NCBI RefSeq assembly: GCF_022201045.2
Contig: NC_068559.1
Coordinates: 2,392,501-2,456,500, forward strand
Source of the DNA: Citrus sinensis
Taxonomy: Eukaryota > Streptophyta > Magnoliopsida > Sapindales > Rutaceae
Length of the DNA: 64,000 nt
Direction: 5' to 3'
Both the position numbers and the translations under genes were made by a program. Below are positions 28,201 to 38,620 of this stretch, piece by piece. The notes beneath the pieces are model-generated. The model was given only the letters and a program-made list of their open reading frames with translations. It had not been told where the DNA came from and made no database searches. Each line of letters opens with the position of its first letter. The first letter of the stretch is position 1.

Positions 28201-30559
28201 ATTCATTCATAATTCATAGCGATGAGGAATAATGTATGCAAGTACATCCATTTTTTTTCATGAATTTTTCTACATTAGGTTCAATTCTAGGCTCTCATGG
28301 TTCCTAAAAACTTGACAAATTATTGATGATTGCATTTTATGTTCACCTTGTGCGTGTGGTTTTGCTAAAGACTCGTTAACCCTTCGAAATTGAGTATTCT
28401 ATGTCAACAGAGTAATGTCTTAATCAATAGAAATAGCAAGTGGTTACCGGAAGCCTCGTCCTTGAGTACTTGTTCCGAAATTAATTAGCATGAAAATGTT
28501 CTAACATGTTGGTGCATCAGCTTCATCCATAAACAGTTTAGAGATTGGGACACGTATGACCTAACAATGTACACTAAACTTTAGACGTTACTTTTAACCT
28601 TACGAATCAAATTGCAAAAAACTTTAAGCAACAAGGAAAACGACAGCGGGTTAAGTATATTGAAAAAGAGAAAAAGTGAAATTTCTCGAATTTTCAAGAG
28701 GGTTGTCGAATCTACAACGTAAGGATCTCAGTGGAAAAATAGAATTTTGTAAAGGAAAAATTCAAGTTCAGAAGAGGGTTGTCAAATCCAAGAGAAGAGT
28801 CATTTTATGTTCATATAGCATCGTAATTTCTTCTCTTTTTACCGTATGCGTGTGAATATTATCATAATTAGATAAATATATGATGGCTAAGCTCCTATGA
28901 GACTTAACAAAAACAATTGTCCATGCATGTTCAAAAAACTTTAAAAGACGTGTTTTATCTTGTTCCATTGAAATTAAAAACTTGCCCTTATTGGATTGAT
29001 TATTTCGCTAATTTAATTTTAAATCTAAAAAAATCTCGTCGATTTATAACTTTTAGCCCAATTGTTGAATTTAAATCAAGCACAAATACCTAATCTAACG
29101 GAATCCATTAAACTCATTATTAACCCAAAAAAAAAAAAAAAAAAAACTAAAACCATATTTTAATTTTTCACCATTTGGGAATTTTGTTGCCTTTCTCCTA
29201 AAGGCTGAAGTCTTGGTTTCTAGCTAAAACTCAGATACGACAGATGAAATCATCGTTTATTTCTATACATTTTATTTTTTCTGGAGAATTTGATTTTTTT
29301 AGCTATGCCACTGTAAGTATGCACGTTACAAATAGTTTTTTTTAAAAAAAATTGTACTCATGGAACACCCAAAACTTTTCCCAAATGCACAGAACAATAA
29401 TTCTCGAAGGAAATGGAAATTTATTGACTAAAAGAATGATTAAGTAACACATATATGCTTGCCCTGTTTATTTGGTTATTTATAGTAATGGAAAGATCAC
29501 ATTTTAAAGTTAACTCAGACATGAAAAGAAAATTTTACTCTATTCAGGAAAAAGACTAAAAATACATGCCAAATATGACTTTAATTGAATTGACAAAAAT
29601 AAAAAATCTTGGTGCGACAACTTAAGTTACTAAACCCTAATTTGTCCTACATCAGAATCACCTGAAATATATTAGTATCATCAAGTACAACGTCAGAAAA
29701 TTATGAGATCGACCTTTGGTTCAAGAAAACACCTGATATATATTTATTAAATCAACAGCATCAAGAAAAGCAATTAAGTTTCTTAAGAACTTGCTTTATA
29801 ATATAATCTGATTGAGTTAATTACTTTAAGTTCCATAATGAACTAGTTTATTTTATGTGATAATGTGAATGAAAAGTAAATTGCGTATCAATCTGTCATT
29901 TGCATCTAAATCTATTAATAGTGACCCACATACATTTAAGATTAAAAATTACAAGTGCCAAATCAATTTAAAATCTAATGATGCGATCACATAATTAAAA
30001 CTAGGAATTTGTTAACTATATATATATATATAAAGAATCAATGCTAATAATTTGACAACAACAAAGTACAATATGCTTAGATTAATGACAATATTTCAAA
30101 CAGAAAGGGAATCAGATTTATCTCAAATGTCATTATTGTACTTCTTTATTTTCTATTTAATAACTAAAAGTATAAGAAGAAAATATTATCCCCAATTTGG
30201 TCATCATCTAGCAACATTTGAAAATTGAATATGGAAGTGTATATAAGCAGTGTTTGTGAAGTGTGAATCCATCATTCATGTCATGTTTATCAATTTATGG
30301 CAAAGGACTAGGCATTAATTATAGTGCAGTCTATTGCACAGTGGATTCAGTCATTCAATTTTCACAGCCACTCACAGTCACAGACTCACAGTGGTGCTAT
30401 CTTGGAAGTGGAAGTGTTTTCATATTTTCATGTGGCCACTGGCCAGAGTCAACTAGTTGGAATGCCTATATCTATTTATTTTTGCTGATTATTTATTATG
30501 AAAGTGAAATTAGTAACTCCTGCTCATTTATTCATTTACTTTTATTATGAATTTGCTTC
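25220..30559. other. Gene-poor AT-rich region
   Basis: About 5 kb with no supported gene. There is an imperfect 45-base hairpin near 27842-27886 (GTAGC/GCTAC inside CTCATCC/GGATGAG), a short (GT)n at 27910-27923 and an (AT)n tract near 30018-30032. A palindromic AT-rich patch at 26540-26790 could be a decayed MITE. Confidence 0.5.
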
Positions 30560-31884
30560 AACTCATTTTCATCTGGCTACAAATACAATACCCCCCCAAA
30601 GACAGAAAAGCAAAAGCTTGGGCTTGTGCTTCTGCTTCTGCTTCTTCTCTCTCTTCCATTGGATTTGTTAAGATCTCTTAGCTAGAGTCGCTTTCTTGTC
30701 TCTAACTCTCATGAAAGAAAATGACCCATCATCTTCTTTTGCAGCTACCTTCCCATATGAATTATGAAATCAAACTTCTTTATCTCCACCTTCCTTATTT
30801 TTTGCAACTTATTCTCTTTTCTTCTTTATTACAATTTCTTTTGTGTATTTATTTTCTACAAACATTACCTGAGCTTTCTCTTAAACTTTTCTCACACTTG
30901 GCCCTCTTTGTTTTGCTCAGTGAAGTGTGAGTTAATATAGTTAATAACATCACAGAAAGTTAGGGTTTCAAACTTCACGATCATTACTTGAGATTTAGGG
31001 TTTCAGTGTATGGAGAAAGCAAGGATGCCCAGTTAAGTTGAATCATGTTTACTTTCTTTAATTTGTTTTGTGTATCTTTCCAACTACTTTCTTGTATCAT
31101 TGATAATTAATTAAATCTTAATATGCTCTTTAATTTTATTTTCATATTTAATTATGTTTTCTGGAGGGAACTTAGCATATCATGTTCTTAGATGTATGCT
31201 TGACATTCTTCCTCAGAACATAACTTTTTGTTTGGATTCCAAGAATGAGAGAACAAGGATTAAGATTTAGGTGTCTGATTTTATGTAAATTAAATGTTTT
31301 TTTTCCTTTCTGAGGATGTTTTGATTGCAAGTATTATCAATGTTTCTTCGTTTCAGAAGATCAAGCAGAAAGAAAATCCCTGAAGCAATATTTGCTATTA
31401 AATTGTTAGTTTGTTGAGTGATTGCCTCTTTTTTTTTTTTTTTTCCTATCATAATATTACATCACAGTTTGGGTCCCTACCTTGTTATTTTCATACTGGG
31501 TTAATTATCATGTCTTGTACATAGTAATTGCCAATTTCAAGGCACATATAGCTAACATGTATAGATTAAGCAGAAACTGTTTCTTGTGTATGATTGAAGC
31601 TGCAGTCAGATTAACTCATTAGCTTTAGCTTGATCTCTTGATAGTACCTTTCTAATCCTGACTCCAATTTGGGCATTTTCAGCTACATTGAAATCTCTCC
31701 TAGCTAGCCTTGATTTTGTTGGCACAAAATTAGCCCTTGATATTGAAAGTTTCTTTTGCACACGCACACACACACACACACACACATATTGTTAGGAATT
31801 AATTGTAATAAGCTAAGCTGATTAATTAAGCTAGTAGTTGGATGATATACATGTGTGTGTGTGTGTGTGTGTGATGAAGAAATG
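30560..31884 (+). other. Probable 5' part of the miR319 primary transcript
   Basis: The sequence upstream of the hairpin has no supported protein frame but changes texture near 30575-30665. A TACAAATAC TATA-like stretch is followed by C- and CT-rich leader-like DNA (CTTCTGCTTCTGCTTCTTC), as seen at plant transcription starts. Microsatellites (CA)n at 31761-31786 and (TG)n at 31852-31873 follow. That this is the pri-miRNA leader is inference. Confidence 0.4.
31761..31873. repeat. Pair of complementary CA and TG microsatellites
   Basis: A (CA)n tract at 31761-31786 and a (TG)n tract at 31852-31873 lie 65 bases apart and are complementary. In RNA they could pair just upstream of the miR319 hairpin. 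Both should be length-variable between individuals. Confidence 0.9.
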
Positions 31885-32075
31885 GTGTGAGGGAGCTTCC
31901 TTCAGCCCACTCATGGATGGGAAAAAGGGGACGAACTAGCTGCCGACTCATTCATTCAAGCACTCAGTAGACGTGCTTTTTTTGTCGCTACTGTGATTGT
32001 GTGAATGATGCGGGAGATAATTTCCCTCCTCTCTTTTTCTGTGCTTGGACTGAAGGGAGCTCCTTCGTTCTATTC
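31885..32075 (+). ncRNA. MIR319: miR319 precursor hairpin (MIR319c-like)
   Basis: The 3' arm carries TTGGACTGAAGGGAGCTCCT at 32045-32064, the canonical mature miR319 form. The 5' arm carries the star region GGAGCTTCCTTCAGCCCACT at 31892-31911. The arms pair as GGAGCT/AGCTCC and CCTTCAG/CTGAAGG. A second paired block, near CTCATTCATTCA and TGTGAATGATG, extends toward the loop; this long two-duplex foldback of about 180-190 bases is typical of the MIR319/159 family, which is processed from the loop toward the base. miR319 cuts mRNAs of class II TCP factors and so controls leaf growth and flower development. The neighbour downstream is an ATG18 gene, as in Arabidopsis for MIR319C (from memory). 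Confidence 0.95.
32045..32064 (+). ncRNA. miR319: Mature miR319
   Basis: The 20-base sequence begins TTGGACTGAAGG, which distinguishes miR319 from miR159 (TTTGGATTGAAGG). The exact 5' and 3' ends and isoform need small-RNA reads. Confidence 0.93.
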
Positions 32076-33987
32076 CTTTCATTCATTAATTTAATTCTTA
32101 CATATTTATATGCAATTAATTTCTCTACTTTATTGTGATAATTAGCATTGCTCTCAAAGTTATTCCTGTTTCATCTTTGCCTAGGAGATGCACTTTCAAC
32201 TCTAACTAAGTGACGTCTTGGTCTAAAAGCCTAAACTGACTGGAAAAACCAAAATAAGGAGCATGTTCAGGTTACTTTCACTCATCAATCAATATTTGAG
32301 ATGATGAATGGTTATTGGTTATTATTAAAGAATAAGGAGCATTGAGTCTAGCCTGGAATCGAGACTCAGAGACTCTCAGTGGAGCTAGGATGATTGATCC
32401 ATTGAATGAAGGAAGGAGAGAAGAGTTTATCTTTTCCTTCGCCAAAAAGCCAGAAACCACAGTCGATTTTGCGGTGGGCTTCTCCACCAACCAATCAAAT
32501 TAATAACCTTTGCTTTTGAGTTTTGTCCGCTACGCAAACACAAACTTTCCTTTTGGTGGTTGTGATGAGCTCGATCCCTCTGCCACACTAGCTACTTGCA
32601 CGGTGCAATGCAATCAGATGAGGCAACTTTTACTGTTCATCCCAATTTTACATTTTAGTCCAAAGCTTACTGATCATGTTGTTGTATACTTGATTTGCAG
32701 CAGTTTCAAATACATTGCTTTGCTTTTGCTTTTGCTTTTATATATGTACAACATATAACTAGACAGTAATTTTTCTTGGGAGTAAAATAAACTAAAATCT
32801 AGGGTTTATGACTGGTGATTTGAAAAGTTGGTGAAAGCATATACTTTAATAACTAGTTATGTGAGTAACCAAGTACAGAAGAAAGCATAAAATAGACCCA
32901 TTTTGGAATTAAAAACCTCTAAATAATTAAAACTCTTTAATCTTTTCATTATTCAAGTGACAAAGTACAGTCGGATCCACTTCGCTTTTGGTCTACTCGC
33001 CATATTTTATTCAATTTTCGAGTACTTTGCTCAACTTGAATACTGCTTCGGTACTTGTTGCCCAACTTTGTGTTTTGTGATTGGGGCGTGTGTGTTATAC
33101 GTTGTGTTGTGTAATAATTTGCCAAATATGGATGAGCATACCGGTTTTAGAAATTAGTCTTTGAGTCAAGAAGCCCTTCCATCTCCATCTTCATCTTCAT
33201 CTATAGCCCTATGCCCTAGCGTCTGTTTCTGCCAATTCTATATGTTTTTTCCCCCCCTTTTTTTCTTTATTTAATTGGGTTTCGACGTTTGGTTTGGTCC
33301 ACCATAAAATCAGGAATCAAATCGTTCAGAATAATGAATTAAAATTGAAAAAAAGAAAAAGAAAAAGAAGAAGAAGAAGAGAGATTTGCATCAGCTGCCA
33401 AAACTATGCAAGTTGTGAGACATGATTGTCGGCAATATTTAATTCTTATTCTCGAGAAGAACCAAACATGAAACTATTAAAAAACAAACAATGATGTTTG
33501 ATCTAACGCTTGTTATTTGTGTGTGTGGGTAATGTAATTGTCTACGACTCACTTTATTTACGTATAATTTCATTGAAAATGGGGTCACCAAAAAATGGAT
33601 GATATCATCATGAGAACTATTGCTATTTCATGCGAGGGGGAAAGTTGTGCTTGCTTCTCTCTTTGATCACAAGTGTGTGCTCGCTTCCTTGTTCGCTATT
33701 ACGAAAATTTTTCTTTTTTTAAATTTTAACTCGGGAGTAAATAATAAACAGTAACGTACATTTAGATTAGTTCATCCGTTTCTGATCATAAACAGTTGGA
33801 TAACTATTGGAATCTATGATAAATCCAAAGAAATAATAATGCATGATTTGATTTTCTCATATGCTATTATTATTAAAAGATGGACGGTAAAAAGAGAGTC
33901 ATAATCACAAATATCTTTAAATATACATTCCATTCTCGGGCACATAATAAATTTGAGCTCTAAGAGAGGTAAACCTTATTATCATTA
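32076..33987. other. Intergenic region after MIR319
   Basis: The first few hundred bases are presumably the 3' part of the primary transcript. Frames of 60-80 codons at 32278-32490 (-) and 32510-32758 (+) show no domain and no splice context. A short GAAGAA-rich patch lies at 33357-33380. Confidence 0.5.
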
Positions 33988-34405
33988 GGGAAATTATCAT
34001 TTATATACTCTTAGTTTATTCCGTTATTAAAAATACTACAACACTTTGAGGGTGTATCAATCGTCCACCCTTAGTTGACAAAATGTATCAGCCGACCATC
34101 AAATCGTTAGTTGCCGTTTGAAAGTTAACGAAATTACAGTGAATTGACGATTTTACCCTTAAAAATTATCACTTGTATACCCTTAAATTCTTTTTTTTAT
34201 CACTTGTATACCCTTAAATTATCACTTGTATCATATGAAAAGACCAAATTATCCTTTTGACGTCATCATACTTAAACGGCAATTAACAATTTAGTGGTCA
34301 GCTGATACATTTTGTCAACTTAGAATAGACGATTGATACACCCTCAAAATGTTGTAGTATTTTTGATAATGGAATAAACTAAGAGTATATAAATAATAAT
34401 TTCGC
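33988..34405. mobile_element. MITE with very long terminal inverted repeats (Mutator-like)
   Basis: The outer about 140 bases on each side are inverted copies. The left starts GGGAAATTATCATTTATATA; the right ends TATAAATAATAATTTCGC. Both arms share ACTACAACA, GAGGGTGTATCAAT and TTGACAAAATGTATCAG. The centre has two to three direct copies of ATCACTTGTATACCCTTAAA. Long inverted ends with no coding capacity fit a Mutator-like MITE. Flanks are both TTATTAT-rich, so a 9-bp target duplication is possible but blurred by an (ATT)n run at 34406-34423. Confidence 0.85.
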
Positions 34406-35049
34406 TTATTATTATTATTATTATTGAGGGAGTACATCTTAATTCTTTTAAATTACCTCTGGTATCATAATAGAGCCTACAAAGTTAAAAGAGTTGCAAA
34501 TTTTCTAAATACATTGTACCCAACATGCATGGTACGTACGTGACGACAAAGAGCAATTATATTTGGCGACATAATTTTCTCTGTATCCAAGAAGCATCAT
34601 TGTGGTCATACAAAATTAAAGTTTCTATCTCTGTTTTGGCCAAATATCATTTTCCTGTCAGGTGAACAAAAAAAATCAACAAAATCTGATAAGCGAATTG
34701 TGCCAAATTCTGGGGGCACGGTACCCTTCGATTCCCATCGCCAGAGTCCAAGAGAAAACCCAACAAAATTGTAAAAGCATAAAATGAACGGTCTTCAAAT
34801 TTTTGTTTGGGTCCAGCCCAGTTCTACTTCTACTTCTACTCGTACGTATTAGCGTTGTTAGTGTATGTGACAATCATTAACCCACTCGATGCAGCTTAAG
34901 TTTTGAGCGGCAGACACGAGTCGTACGTCACAAGAAAATGAAAGATCGCCACGTGTACCAATTGATTTGTTGGGGAGGGAACAGAATAAATCCACGAATA
35001 ATTCAAAAAAAGAAAAAAAAAAAATTTGGGCTGTTTTGTTTCCTTTACG

Positions 35050-35081
<32 letters not shown>

Positions 35082-35514
35082 AGATCTCTCACAAAGCGAA
35101 AGAGAAAATTTGATCTGATGATCATTAATTTGATTTCTCATATCACAGCATCAAGGTTAGTGTCTCTATTCGATTTCTGCTTTCTGTACTCTTCGATTAA
35201 ATCACTTTATTTGTTTGGAATTATATAATATAGTAAGGAATCAGGAGGCCCGACTGATATTTTCACGATCGCAAATTTCCCGTTTCTGATCATTGATCAC
35301 TGGCTGCTGCCTGCTGGTGATTAGATGCATTAACTCTACATGCTATGAGAGATACAGAAGTTTGCAGAATCTGTGGGAATTAGCGTATTTGTATGACATT
35401 TCATAATATTGTGTGAATACAGGGGGTGCCACTGAAATTATTCACAATCGAGAAGATTTTCATATTTGATTGCTGCTGCTGCTGCTGCTGCTGCTGACCC
35501 TTTCTTCGTCCCAC
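34406..35514 (+). promoter_or_regulatory. Promoter, leader and 5' UTR intron of the ATG18 gene
   Basis: A G-box CACGTG lies at 34950-34955 and CGTACGTCAC nearby at 34922-34931. A (CT)n tract at 35050-35078 probably marks the leader. A likely 5' UTR intron runs from 35156 (GTTAGT donor after TCAAG) to 35422 (ATACAG acceptor). The leader ends in (CTG)8 at 35473-35496, just before the ATG at 35515. Confidence 0.6.
35473..35496 (+). repeat. (CTG)8 repeat in the ATG18 leader
   Basis: Eight CTG units follow TTG, in frame with the ATG 19 bases downstream and preceded by an in-frame TGA. The tract is probably polymorphic. Confidence 0.9.
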
Positions 35515-37374
35515 ATGACTTCAACTGTTTCGACATCTCGAGAAATTCTTCCACCGGGCCCCTTTGGATCCCCCAATGCTGGGGCTTCGGCTTCGGCTTT
35601 GGCTTCATTTGGCCACCCGCAAACGGGGTTCAGTGATGTTGACGAAATTGAGTTGATCTCTGTGTCTTGGAACCAGGACTATGGTTGTTTTGCCGCTGGA
35701 ACTAGTTGTGGGTTTCGAATTTATAATTGTGAGCCGTTTAAGGAAACTTTTAGACGTGATTTGAAAAGTGGTGGGTTTAGGATTGTTGAGATGTTGTTTC
35801 GTTGTAATATATTGGCACTCGTTGGTGCTGGGGATAATTCTCAGTATCCTCCTACTAAAGTTATTATTTGGGATGATCATCAGAGCAGGTGCATTGGTGA
35901 GTTTGCGTTTAGGTCTGATGTTCGCTCTGTGAAATTGAGTAGGGAACGAATTGTGGTTGTTCTTGAGCATAAGATATATGTTTATAGTTTTGTTGATCTC
36001 AAGTTGCTTCATCAGATTGAGACTCTCGCGAATCTGAGGGGGCTTTGTTGTCTTTCTCATAATTCGAGTACTTCTGTGTTGGCTTGCCCGGGTCTCCAAC
36101 GTGGACAGGTTCGCATTGAGCACTTTGGGCTCAATATGATAAAGCTAATAAATGCTCATGATTCTCATATTGCGTGCTTTACCCTCACATTGGATGGCCT
36201 GCTTCTTGCTACTGCTAGTACCAGGGGCACTTTGATAAGAATTTTCAACACGGTGGATGGTACTCGCTTGCAAGAGGTAGCTTAACGGATCATCAATTAT
36301 TGCTAATATTGCTATCATTTAAAGCGCATGCTGTTTTATCTCATACAACATTTTCAAAATTACTCATTTTACAAATACGAATACCCATTGGTTAAATGAT
36401 AAAGCATATTAATAAGCTTAGCGTAGGTCTCTATTGATATTCAGTTAGATTTATTTTGCCAGGGGTAACTTCTTTGACAATGTACTATAAATATAGTATG
36501 AAAAGTAACAATTAAGTTCCATTGTCCATGATATCTAAATTGTTTGTGGAGTTTTTGTAACGTTTTGAACCCATAAATCATCTACAAACGTACATTGAAT
36601 GTAATTGCTTCCATGTAGGTTCGAAGAGGTGTTGACAGAGCAGAGATTTACAGTATTGCTCTGTCTCCAAACGTCCAATGGTTGGCTGTGGCAAGTGACA
36701 AAGGCACTGTTCATATATTCAGTCTCAGGGTTAGAGTGGTTGGCGAGGACTCCTCATCCTCTCTTTCTACTCCTTCTCAGAGTACAGAACTTCTTAACCA
36801 TTCTTCTTCTTTTGACACTCTTATTTCTCCAAGCACTGGGGCCAACCCTGGTTCATCATTGTCTTTTATGAGAGGTAAGAAAGATTTGTTCATTATAGAA
36901 ACATTGTGGTAGCAGTAATCAGCATAGATAATTATCGTTAAGGTCTGAAGTTGGATAGAGTTCATTAGCTGTTGAGATTGTTGAATAACTAAATTCTAGT
37001 GTTTGTTTCCTGAACTTTTCATTCTTCTGATATCTTCTGCCAGGAGTTCTACCAAAATATTTTAGCTCAGAGTGGTCATTTGCTCAGTTCCACGTACCAG
37101 AAGTCACCCATTTCATTGCAGCATTTGGTTCTCAGAATACTGTCGTCATTGTTAGCATGGATGGAAGGTATGCGATTCTCCTCTATTCTTTGAACAGCTT
37201 CTGCTGCTTAGTTGCTGTGATGTGCACAAAGTTTTGAATGTTTCGGCATCCATCTCATACATCCTTTTCTCCATTTTCAGCTTCTATAGGTGCAGCTTTG
37301 ATCCAGTACATGGAGGAGAGATGTTGCAGCAAGAATATGTCCGCTTTCTGAAAACAGTCAGCAGGCCCCGGTAG
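35515..37374 (+). CDS. ATG18: ATG18-type PROPPIN, autophagy (ATG18c/d-like)
   Basis: Four coding exons, 35515-36276, 36619-36874, 37044-37167 and 37281-37374, give 411 residues. It is a seven-bladed beta-propeller that binds PI3P and PI(3,5)P2 on autophagic membranes together with ATG2. Typical blocks are [32 protein letters not shown] and SDKGTVHIF. The lipid-binding motif is VRRG at 255-258 (F/LRRG in yeast; VRRG is normal in plants) and begins exactly at exon 2. The membrane-insertion loop (about 285-335) is Ser/Thr-rich. The protein is short at both ends, like plant ATG18c/d rather than the BCAS3-type ATG18f-h. The start ATG is the first one after the CTG repeat. Confidence 0.95.
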
Positions 37375-38620
37375 GGCAATTCTGCCATTTGCACCTAATA
37401 TACATTCTTGCCCTCAGTAAATATGAAACCCAGAATTTGTTGTTAGTGTAAATATACTGATTTCTTGCAAAACAATTTGTTGCTTGTTAATGTATATGAC
37501 TTGAAATTGACATGTAGCAGAATGTTCATGGCAATAAAGTGCTTATGTTAGTGGACACTGTTGCATGTCACCTCACTCTAGTTCGAGCAATGAATAACGT
37601 CTGTGATTATGAATGTCTGTGCTCCATGTTGTATTTTTGTAAGTCCAACGTTCCCTACTGATATTAATCTGTTCGTACTTTGTAGACGATCCTGCAATTA
37701 GTTGCTGAATTTTCCCCATGGTATACAAACTGGAAGGTCTGTTGATTTGATTTTAATTTGCAACCTTACACGAGGCACAAGTCTTTTGACAGAGCATTTG
37801 AAAGTGCATAAGTAGTAACTAGTCAGCATCTGCTCGGAAGTATGTGAAATTGTGAAGCGCAAGTAGAAAGGATGTAATCCAAAGCTTTATAGACAATGTA
37901 ATGTAAAATATCGATAAATTAATACTTAATAAATTAATAATTTTGATTAAATAATAATCTTTATTAGTTTCCAACTTGAATAAATTAATAATTTTGATTA
38001 AATAATAATCTTTATTAGTTTCCAACTTGAAGTCAATGCGATAAATTAATAATTTAATAAATTCATGTTGAGAGAAGTTAAAATGATCAGCTTAATATAT
38101 TATTTCTAAAAAGTCTCATTTGACCAGTTGTTGTATAATTGTGATCCAATCATGCAATCCCACAAAAAAATTATCAAGTGATAGATTCAATCAATTAAGA
38201 TCAAATCAAAATCATATCATACAACTTGACAAAATCATTAAATTTTCTAATTATGCTACCTCTGTACTTCATAATTTTTCTTTTATGAACATAATCTTTA
38301 TTAAATTAATAAATTTTTCATTGTCCCAAGACTATTAATTTACCAAGATCTTACTGTGTAAATAAGTTAAGAAGTGCTTCAAAAAAATTAGACAGGCCAC
38401 ACGAGAAGGTTTTACGGTACGTATTTCGCATTCATTGTTATCCAAATTTTGACAACCTTAATTGCCAGGGACTTGCATTCTCATGCTTCACAACAAAGTC
38501 ATAGATTTTCTCTCATATAAGAGCAACTAAATGTGCCATGTATTAATTAAGGCTAATTTTGATGATCAAGAGCCGCAGAAACATTCTCCATTGCATACCA
38601 GCCCAGTAATGATGATCAAC
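37375..38620. other. Intergenic region between ATG18 and the oxidoreductase
   Basis: The two genes end toward each other. The gap holds the ATG18 3' region, an exact 51-bp tandem repeat, and AT-rich sequence. No gene is supported. Confidence 0.5.
37930..38031. repeat. Exact 51-bp tandem duplication
   Basis: Copies at 37930-37980 and 37981-38031 start TAAATTAATAATTTTGATTA and end TTTCCAACTTGAA; I see no difference between them. A partial third copy start follows near 38041. Identity implies a recent event. Confidence 0.95.

Noticed and set aside
30263-30550. 95-codon plus-strand frame
   Set aside because: Just upstream of the probable pri-miR319 start; no homology recognised and no splice context.
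32957-33157. 66-codon hydrophobic frame
   Set aside because: Hydrophobic composition comes from T-rich DNA; no signal or family pattern.
35605-36123. 172-codon minus-strand frame
   Set aside because: Antisense to ATG18 exon 1, with no domain and Asn/Thr/Pro-biased composition typical of a shadow frame.
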